A stretch of DNA of 64,000 nt from Candidatus Saccharimonadota bacterium. GTDB lineage: Bacteria > Patescibacteriota > Saccharimonadia > Saccharimonadales > Saccharimonadaceae. The position numbers were made by a program, and so were the translations under genes. How positions within the stretch are numbered: position 1 is the first letter of the stretch; each line of letters starts with the position of its first letter. Shown here in pieces: positions 8,357-17,000 of this stretch. The notes below the pieces were generated by a model. It saw only the letters and a program-made list of their open reading frames with translations, was not told the origin of the DNA and did no database searches. The stretch covers positions 372,001 to 436,000 of the forward strand of contig JAFXKT010000001.1 in assembly GCA_017531585.1 (NCBI GenBank). Reading direction: 5' to 3'.

Positions 8357-8478
8357 TTGTACTCCTTAAATTTTTATTAACTTTAATATTATATCATCTT
8401 TTTTAAGGGGTGGCGAATCGCGAATTAATAGCGCTTATGGTATAGTAGAGTAAAGATTAAACGCCCGGAGAACAAAAA

Positions 8479-10515
8479 GTGAATTACGATAAACTCAGTA
8501 ACAACGAAGAAAACTCTGATGCTGTAGAAAACGAGTGGACAAAAGCTTTTGAGACTCCAGAAGATGGCCCTATTGAGAAGACTGATGGCGGTATCGAGAC
8601 ACAAGCCGATAACGCCGTGGAGGCTCATGAACAGCAGGAACGCCATCCATTAGCGGACGTAGAACCGGGTTTAGCGGTGGATGTGTATAAGAATACACAT
8701 CCTGGTTATGCTTCTAACGAAAAATGGCGCGAAGATTTTTCTAGTTGGCAGAGCGAAGAGTGGGGTGTTGGGCTCGAGGGCTATGATACTTTGACGGATG
8801 AGGAAAAGGCCGATTTTGCGACCTTTGTCCATGATGAGATGGTGAAAGATTGGCGCGAAGAACAGGCGCAGGCGCAAGCTGAGGCTGACGAGATTAATTC
8901 AGCAGTCGGTCAGGGCGTTCAAGAGATTTGGCAGGCTCAAGCGAGAGCGGGTCTAACCGAAGATGATAGCCGTTCTGGTGCCGCGCAAAGAGCTATGATT
9001 AGTGATGCTTTGCGTGAGAATGGTGGCGATGCTCAGAGTATTAAAGATGAAACCGAGCGACAACTAGGCGAAATTCAGGGTGTCGTTGCTGAGGGTGAAC
9101 GTGCGGATAGAGCTTACGATGCGGTAGGAAGAGCACAAAGGGCGATCTTTGAGGCGCGTAGAAATGCTGGTCTGATCGAAGGAAATGGCAGAGCTTCGAA
9201 TGAAGTTGGGGCGGAAATTAGCGATTTTCTAGCAAATCAGCCAGAAGGCCTATCTGAAGAAGAGTTTAATTCTATGCTAGACAACTACGTTGCTCAGCAG
9301 GTTGGCGCAGCAGAAGCTTACAGGCAACAGCAAGAGGCTGATGCGGCGGCAAAACAAGAGATTGATTCTGCGGTCAATAAGGGTTCGTTAGATATCTGGA
9401 GAGCTCAGGCACAGAATGATTTGATTGCTCCTGATGGACGTTCGCAGGTTAATGCAAGGAGGAACATTGGCGAATCCTTGCGCGAAAATGGTGGTGATGT
9501 CCAGGGAATTAAAGAAGAAACTGAGCGCCAGCTTGGCGAGATTCAGGGCGTAGTTGCAGAGGGTGAGCGTGCGGATAGAGCATATGATGCTGTCAATAAA
9601 GCTCAAACTCAGATCTTTGAGGCTCGTAGAGATGCTGGTCTTATTGAAGAAAACGGTAGAACTTTGAATGAAATCGGTTCCGAGCTAGGAGATTTCTTGG
9701 CCAACCAGCCAGAAGGTTTATCTGAAGAAGAGTTTAATTCAATGCTAGATAATTATGTTGCTCAGAAAGTTGGTGAAGCAAATGCGTATAAGCAACAGAA
9801 AGAAGCGGCCGCAGCAGAGAAGCAGGCGATTGATTCTGCAGTTAGAGATGGCTCGTTAGATATCTGGAGAGCTCAGGCCCAAGGTGGCCTCGCAGGCGAT
9901 GATTCTCGCTCGAGAATTAGAGATATGAATAGGATTAGCGAGTCCTTGCGTGAGAACGGCGGTGATGCTCAGGGTATTAGGGATGAGGCTGAGCGCCAGC
10001 TTGGCGAAGTTCAAGGTGTTATTGCTGAAGGCGAGCAAGCAGATAGAGCTTACGATGCTGTAGATAAGGCTCAGGCAGAAATCTTCCAGGCTCAGAGAAG
10101 GGCTGGTATGGTCGAAGATAACGGTAGGGCTTTGAACGGAGTTGGATCGGAGCTCAAGGATTTCTTAGCAAACCAGCCAGAAGGTCTTTCCGAGGAAGAG
10201 TTTAACGCTATGTTAGACAACTATGTAGCTCAGAAAGTAAGCGAGGCAGAGGCGGTTAAGCGACAGAAACAGGATGATGAGTTGATTAAAGAAGCAATCA
10301 ATGCTGGAGTAGGTAGGATTGCTATGGCGGAGTCGCATGCAGGAGTTGGTTCAAGAAATGGTCGAGAATTCCAGCAACATTCTAGAGAGCTATCTGATGC
10401 CCTAAGGAATGTTGAACGACCTGAAGGCATGTCTGCCGAAGAGTATGCTAAGAAGATTAGCGAAGAGGCTACCCGTATGGCGAATAACTTGAGTAGTGGA
10501 CGACAGAGTGCATAA
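8479..10515 (+). CDS. Helical repeat protein with three exact-length 156-residue repeats
   Basis: The gene starts with GTG after GGAGA at eight bases. The 678-residue product has no signal peptide or membrane segment. Residues 1-137 are unique. Three 156-residue repeats and a partial fourth follow. Each repeat consists of two related helical halves of about 78 residues, with signatures RAGLTEDDSR / LRENGGDAQ and NAGLIEGNGR / LANQPEGLSEEEF. It is rich in Ala, Glu, Gln and Arg and likely forms a rod or solenoid in the cytoplasm. No family recognised. It might be a structural or scaffolding protein; that is inference. Confidence 0.8.
   Translation: MNYDKLSNNEENSDAVENEWTKAFETPEDGPIEKTDGGIETQADNAVEAHEQQERHPLADVEPGLAVDVYKNTHPGYASNEKWREDFSSWQSEEWGVGLEGYDTLTDEEKADFATFVHDEMVKDWREEQAQAQAEADEINSAVGQGVQEIWQAQARAGLTEDDSRSGAAQRAMISDALRENGGDAQSIKDETERQLGEIQGVVAEGERADRAYDAVGRAQRAIFEARRNAGLIEGNGRASNEVGAEISDFLANQPEGLSEEEFNSMLDNYVAQQVGAAEAYRQQQEADAAAKQEIDSAVNKGSLDIWRAQAQNDLIAPDGRSQVNARRNIGESLRENGGDVQGIKEETERQLGEIQGVVAEGERADRAYDAVNKAQTQIFEARRDAGLIEENGRTLNEIGSELGDFLANQPEGLSEEEFNSMLDNYVAQKVGEANAYKQQKEAAAAEKQAIDSAVRDGSLDIWRAQAQGGLAGDDSRSRIRDMNRISESLRENGGDAQGIRDEAERQLGEVQGVIAEGEQADRAYDAVDKAQAEIFQAQRRAGMVEDNGRALNGVGSELKDFLANQPEGLSEEEFNAMLDNYVAQKVSEAEAVKRQKQDDELIKEAINAGVGRIAMAESHAGVGSRNGREFQQHSRELSDALRNVERPEGMSAEEYAKKISEEATRMANNLSSGRQSA
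8890..10515 (+). repeat. 468-bp tandem repeats inside the helical repeat gene
   Basis: Units start at 8890, 9358, 9826 and (partial) 10294, an exact 468-base period. The second halves of units 1-3 are the most alike at DNA level (for example the codons for PEGLSEEEF). The equal length with no indels points to duplication or gene conversion in frame. Confidence 0.9.
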
Positions 10516-10516
10516 A

Positions 10517-10542
10517 GAAAAGAGCCATTAAGGCTCTTTTTT
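10517..10542. terminator. Shared terminator between convergent genes
   Basis: AAGAGCC-attaa-GGCTCTTTTTT has an A run before and a T run after the stem, so it can serve both the plus-strand repeat gene and the minus-strand gene that ends at 10541. Confidence 0.8.
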
Positions 10543-10888
10543 AGTTTTCGACTCCAGATATTGTGGCTCCTTGATGGATTTGGTCGCGAGTAACATTGGC
10601 AAGAAAGAGGCCGACATTTTGGCCAGCGACAGCAATGTCCATAGTTTTATGAAAGGCTTCGACGCCACTTATGGTAGTTTCGATCGTGCCGTTGCCAGTT
10701 TCGATTATGACGGTTTGTCCTACGCGGAAACTACCGCTCTCGATTTTGCCGGTTACGACCGTGCCGCGACCAGATATGGAGAAGGCGTCGTTAACTATCA
10801 TAAAACCAGGGCCTTCTGGTATCGTGACTGGTTCTTCTTGCTCTTGGATTAGATTGTTGTTACCGAATAGTTTGCCTAATAATCCCAT
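10541..10888 (-). CDS. Stand-alone EF-Tu domain-2-like beta-barrel protein
   Basis: The 115-residue product begins MGLLGKLFG at the ATG preceded by AAGGAAAAGCACAATATT. From about residue 20 it matches the translation-factor domain-2 fold: FSISGRGTVVTGKIESG, then VGQTVIIETG and VGLFLANVTRDQIHQGATI, very like EF-Tu domain 2. There is no GTPase domain and none is encoded nearby, so it is not a truncated EF-Tu but a small separate protein. It may bind RNA or a membrane partner; the role is unknown. Confidence 0.75.
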   Translation of the reverse strand: MGLLGKLFGNNNLIQEQEEPVTIPEGPGFMIVNDAFSISGRGTVVTGKIESGSFRVGQTVIIETGNGTIETTISGVEAFHKTMDIAVAGQNVGLFLANVTRDQIHQGATISGVEN

Positions 10889-10982
10889 AATATTGTGCTT
10901 TTCCTTATTTATTCTATTTTGCCACAGAATTTGAGACATGAAAAATCCCTGTCCTTATCGAATAGGGGTGATGGTGGGGATC

Positions 10983-11007
10983 AAAAAGCCCCGCATTGCG
11001 GAGCTTT
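10983..11007 (-). terminator. Terminator after the giant surface-protein gene
   Basis: AGCTCCGC-AAT-GCGGGGCT followed by TTTTT on the minus strand, about 30 bases past the stop. Confidence 0.85.
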
Positions 11008-11036
11008 TGGGCTGTCCTTTATGAACCTTGATTTAG

Positions 11037-14000
11037 CTATTGACCGCCATCTGTTGGTTGGCTTGGCTGCTCGCGCATCCAGGTTAGGATACAAACATCA
11101 TAGCCATTTTCATCAGTATGGAAAGTTGGCTCATAGAGATGCTCAACATCGGATGAAATCTTGTCGCGTGGGATGGCCGAGGTACTACCAGTAATAATAC
11201 CGTCGTAGTACTTGAAGCGGCCAAGATTCTTGTAAACACCAATACCAGAGTTCGTGCCGATTGCTGTAATACTTGGGGTTGTCGTGGAGACGTCAGCATC
11301 ACCCGTACCGTAGTTTGGCGAATCGACTGGTTCTGGTACGCCCATAGTTAGGTCGCCATTTTCGATATAGAGACCATAGGTAGTCTTGCCTCTAACATCG
11401 ATGGTAGTGTTGTTCATGTCTAGGGTGCCGCCATTAGTGTAAATACCGTAGCTCGTGGCGCGAGTTAAGGTAATGTTGGCATTATCTAGTGTCATAGTAC
11501 CAGTGTTGACGATGCCGTAGCTGGTGCGAGCGGAGCTGTTCGCGGCGCTGTCGTCGTTTGTGACGGTGAGGCCATCGATTGTAGCGGTACCAGAGCTGCC
11601 AATGTAGTTGTTAGCGCAGGTATTGTTGCCTTCGTACGAGTTCGACATTGTTACGTCCTTCATGATCAATTCGCCCTGGCTTTGCAAGATAGATTTTCCA
11701 CCGACAACATTAACGTTGTCGCTACTGCAATACCTACCACCGTTACTGCCAGTACGATGAATATTCGTGTTCGTGAGGCTGAGCTTGGAATTTGGATAGT
11801 TGATTATAATGGAGCCTTCGTATGGCGATTCTTGCGTAATTTCGGAATCCGTAACAGTTAGTTGGCCGTAGTTGTGTAGTTTGCCTTTGATGTGGGAATG
11901 GTTCTTAATCTCGCCAACACTAGACGCATTGATGACTCTGAGAGCATAGCTATATTCGCCGTCAATAGTAGAGTTATCGATACTGTAGTTGGTGTTTGTA
12001 AGCTGAACGGTGGTGTAAGTAGTGTCGGTTTGCTGTGCGATTAAGGAGTTTTTGAGAGTGAAGTTGGCGTTGCTGAGCTCGATGACAGTAGCGGCACTGT
12101 TGTATATTTGCGAATCTTCGATTATTATCGTACCCTCGCCATGGATAGTCTTATTGCTGTTACTTTCGTCGAAATCGCTATAAAGCTTACTGTTTTTGAC
12201 GGTAAGATTACAGGCATTGCCGTTATCAATGACGTATTTTGCATGTATTTCGACATTATCTAGAGTGAGGTCTGGCGTGACAGTGCTATTTTTGATAGGA
12301 GTGTTAACGAGGAAGTAATTTGACTCGTGATAGCTAATTTGTGTTTCGGTTTCGAGATTACCGTTCGTTAGGGTCAATTTGCCATTGTTCGTAATCTGGT
12401 TGCCAGTAATGATGGTGTGTCCGTCGAGGTCGATTGTGAGATTCTTGGTTTCGCCGATAACGATTTTGTCGAAGACATAGTTATCTTCGAGAAGGTAAAT
12501 CGTGTCGTTGTCTTGCGCGGCTTCGACAGCATTGAAGATTGAGGTGTATTCGGTGGAACCAATGCGTGCGACATTATGGGCTTGTTCGAGATATTTAACT
12601 TCGTATTCGGTGCCATCAATAGTTTCTGAATCGATGTGGATGGCGGTGCCGGTTGCGATTTGCTTGATATTGCGATCGAAGTAAGCGCCGCTATCTGTCC
12701 CTAGCTGACCCTTAAGAACACCATCGTAGAAGTTGATTGAGCCTTGATAAACGGCATAGGTGTCGCCGATGATTTCTGGGGTAGTAATACTGAGCGTGCT
12801 GTCGGTGTCGTCGCCAATCGTGGCATCCAGGGCATAGAGGCCATAAGTGCCGCCATGGATCTTTCCGCCGGTGATTTGGCCGTTTCCAGTATAGACAGCA
12901 TAGCCGATATTGTTGGCTGATTCAGCGTTAACGGTGCCACCGGTCATTGTGATGTCGCCCCTGTTTGATCCGCGGCTAGTATTGACACCATAGGCTTCTC
13001 TGTTAGTGCTGGTGGCTGAAACGGTACCGCCGGAGATAGTTGCGGTGCTGGTGCCGACTGCTACGGCGTAGCTTGGGCCGGAGATATTCGTGGCAGTGAT
13101 ATTGCCGCCTTCGATTATGGCTTTTCTATCTCGAGTATAGATTGCGTAGGAGGAATTGGTCTTTGCCGCGGCAGTGATATTGCCGCCAGTTACGGTGGTT
13201 GTGGCGCCATCGATTGTGTATACCGTAGATTCGCCTTCAGTGGAGATAGTGCCATTATTTACGAATACGGTGCCACCATAGATAGCTGTCGCCGAATATG
13301 AAGTAGTGGAGATTTTGGCTAGGATGGTTGGCGTTGTATTACCCGTAGGTGAGACGGTTAAGGTGCCAGTGTTATTGATTGCTGTAGCTCCGTTGTTGCT
13401 TTCACTGATGGCACTAATGGTGCCTGAAACAACTTCCATGGTGCCTTTGTTGTTTATTGTGCGTTGCGACGAAGTGATTGTGCCGCCCGTGATGATAAGG
13501 GTGGAATTTGCATTGTTGGTGATGGTGTCAGTTTTAGCCGGATTAACGTTTTCAAGGATGCCTCCGCCAACGCTATCTGTAATAGTCATAGAACCTTGGT
13601 TTTCGAGGGTTTGATAGTAGGAGAGGTGATGACCAGCAAGGTCGATGGTGATGGTTTTATCCTTCGGGTTGATTGGTAGGTCAGCCTGCGTGACATAGTC
13701 CGCAATTACTTCGATAGTGTCGCCGCTAGCGGCAGCATCGTAGGCACCAGAAAGGGAAGTGAACTCTTGACCGTTGACGCGTAGGTAAGGTTCACCGTAT
13801 TCGAGCCAGCAATTTGGTGTGCCATCGATGGTCTCGTTATGGAAAATGGCTCCATCCGGAATGGCTTTGATGGTTTCTGTGCTGTATGGCGTGGCGCTCT
13901 TGAGAACGCCGTCATAGAAGTTAACATAGCCGTTTAGGATGCCGTATTGTCCGCCGATAATTGTAGGGGTGGCATTTGGGCCATTACTAATCGTACCGTC

Positions 14001-17000
14001 ATCCTCGCCGAGGGTGATGATATTGCTGTTGGTGTTGCCATTGATGCCATAATTGTCGCCAGAGATGGTACCGCCGGTAATATTGGCGTGACCAAGGTCG
14101 GCGCCAGTAGCAGTGGCATTATCGGAGTGAGCGGTAATCGTGCCTCCGGTCATATTAAGGGTGCCAATACTAGAAGAGTGTCCGGTATAAACGCCGATCG
14201 CGTCTTTATTTACGCTATGTGCGGAAATGCTACCGCCGTTCATGTTAATTTTGTAGCCACTAGTAAAGTCTGCGCCAATAGCTCTAAGGTTTTGCGAATC
14301 GACAGTGATACTGCCTCCATTCATTGTAAGGGTGGTTACATAGGTACCATAAACAGTATTGGAGCCTGTGGTTGAGGTATTTGTGACGTTGATTGCTCCA
14401 GAGTTGATGGTTAGAGTGCCGTAACGTATTGTTTGGGTTGCGCTTGAGGAGGTTGAATTGACAGTGATGTTGCCGCCGTTCATTTCGGTCGTACAGCTCA
14501 CTATTCCGTATACGGTGCCTTTGGTTTGATTGATGAGGATTTGGTGGCCAAGATTGAGTTTGACCTGGCTTGTATTACAGGAGATGGCATACAACGAAGA
14601 GGAAGATTCATCGTCTTCTACTAGGATTTTACCGGCGTTTAGGATTACTTTTGTATCGTCGCGATAGGTTGAATAATTATGAGTGGATTGTATAGCAGTG
14701 GATGTGCTCTTGATAACACCGCCATTTTGCGTTAGGACGCCGTAGTTTAGGAAAGTCTTGGTTGGGGCGGCATTGATGTTTTTGATAGAGCCTTGGCCTT
14801 CGGTGCTGGTATCAGTAATCGTGAGTTTGCCGTTATTTTGCAGAGTTTGCGTGAACTGTAGGCTGTGATTGTTTAGGTCGAGAGTAATATCTTGGTCGGA
14901 TTCGATAACTGGAAGTAGGGCTGCAGTGGCATGATCGGCTATGACAGTGATAGTCTTTGGTGTATTTGGACTGCTTTTTGCGGCTTCGTAAGCCGTAGTG
15001 AAGGAATTAAACTCGACGCCATCTACACTGAGATAGTTTTCGTTATGTGCGAGCCATGAGCATTCTTTGCCATCGATCGTTTCGTAAATTTGTTCGGCGT
15101 CGTGAGGGATTTGTTTGACGGAGCCGTCGAGCTGGGCAGCTACGCCGCCTTTGAGATAGCCGTCATAGAAGCTGACATTGCCTTTATATACAGCGTACTG
15201 GCCACCTTCGATGATTGGGGCTTGCTTAAGGATACTGGTATTTTGATCGTCAAAATCGTTATCGCCTAGATAGCTTGGTTGGTTATTGTCGCTTTGTAGG
15301 CCATAGGTGTCTCCGAAGATGTTGCCTGCAGTAATGTAGTTTTGTCCATTGATGCCAGTGTAAATACCAGAGGCAATATTGTTTTGAGAATGTGCGGTTA
15401 TTTGTGCGTCACCAATAATGTATAGTTTGGCATTATTACTGATGCCATAAGATGCGTATTTGTTGCTATTTGACGTGATATCGCCGGCGGTGATTGTAAG
15501 CTTTCCGCTGCCGATTTCGATTGCCTTCGCTTGCGAGTTGGTTGAAGTAGCAGTGAAGGTGCCGCCGTTGATTTTGTTGTCGTTGCCGCTCGAATTATAA
15601 GCGATGGCTGTGGATTTGGCGGTGGCGGAAATAGTGCCGCCATTAATGACATCGTCTGAACTACTATTGCCGTGATAGATGCCGTAAGCGCTTGACGAGA
15701 CGGAAGAGGCTGTGATTTCGCCGCTGTTAATGGTGATACTCTTGGCACTAGTAGCATTGATGACATGTACGCTAGAAGTGGACTGCTCGCTTGCGATGGC
15801 GGAGATTGTGCCGCCGTTAATAATGAGACTGCCGGCGCCTGTAATCGTATCCATGTTCGGGCTATTTTTTACGGTTGTTGTGGTAGAAATATTGCCAGAT
15901 TCGATTGTGAGGGTGGCGTCTTTTTCGTTTTTGATGGCTGTGGTTTTGGCAGTGATATTACCTCCGTCAATCGTGAAGTCTGTAGATTTGTTGTTGATAA
16001 CAGTAATATTGTTTGTGTCGGTGCGAATGTAGGAGTTTTCGTCCATCGTGAGGCTGGTTTTTTCTGTGTTAACCTCAAGAACGTAGCCATGCTCTGACGA
16101 AAGAGTAGAGTTTTCGAGCGTGAGGTTCTTGCGGTTATCTATAAGAGTATTCGCTGACAATGTGGAGGCTTTTGCGTTGGTGAAGTTTAAGTCGCCATTG
16201 TTTACGATTGTGCGGGATGCACGAAGGTTGCCAGTTCCTTGATCGGCTTTGCTGTCTGTGATGTTCAAGGTACCATTGATGGCCCAGTCGTCACCAGCAG
16301 AAACCACATAGCCAACAAGGTCGAAATCGATTTCGGTATTTTCGGCTACAGTAATAGGATAAGAAGCATCAAAATCACGAATGGCATAAATGGTGTAGCC
16401 AGTCTTAGTAGAGGTATTGATGTTGTCTTGAAGATTGTAGTAGTAGATGTCGCCATGCTCAGTGGTCTTAGTGACGGCGCGGTCAGCATTTTCGAGTGCG
16501 ACATGCTGGCAGTCTTTAATATCGTTATGTGTTACAAGAGGGAAATAATAGATGACTGTATCGTCAAAAGTATTGCGATAGAACGGAGAGCCATCGTAGC
16601 CACCATCGAGACCGACAATACCTTCGATGAAACCGTCGTAGAAATAGAATTCATTGTTTTGAAGAAGACCGATGTCGGTGCCGATTAGGCGGATATTGTC
16701 GCTAGAAATATTAACGGTACCATCTGAAGTATAGTCGTTAATACCCATGGTGAGCTTACCATTGTTGATGACTGCGGCGCCATTAGGGTTGGCTTCGTCT
16801 CTGATTGTAGCAGTGCAAAGCTGGGAACCACCATCCGCGGCATTGCAGTTATTGATCTCTCCATTAATAAGAGTGAGATCGGCGTTTTCGGTATTCGTTA
16901 GGTAGCCAGTTACGGTATGGTAATTTAGATCGAGCGTAACTTGCTTTTCGTTGGTTACGATTTCGGTGGTATCTACAAGTAGAGTAATAACGTCGTGACG

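Noticed and set aside
8890-10293. Regular repeats taken as a CRISPR-like or tandem DNA array
   Set aside because: The period is 468 bases, a multiple of three, and the frame is open throughout; it is a protein repeat.
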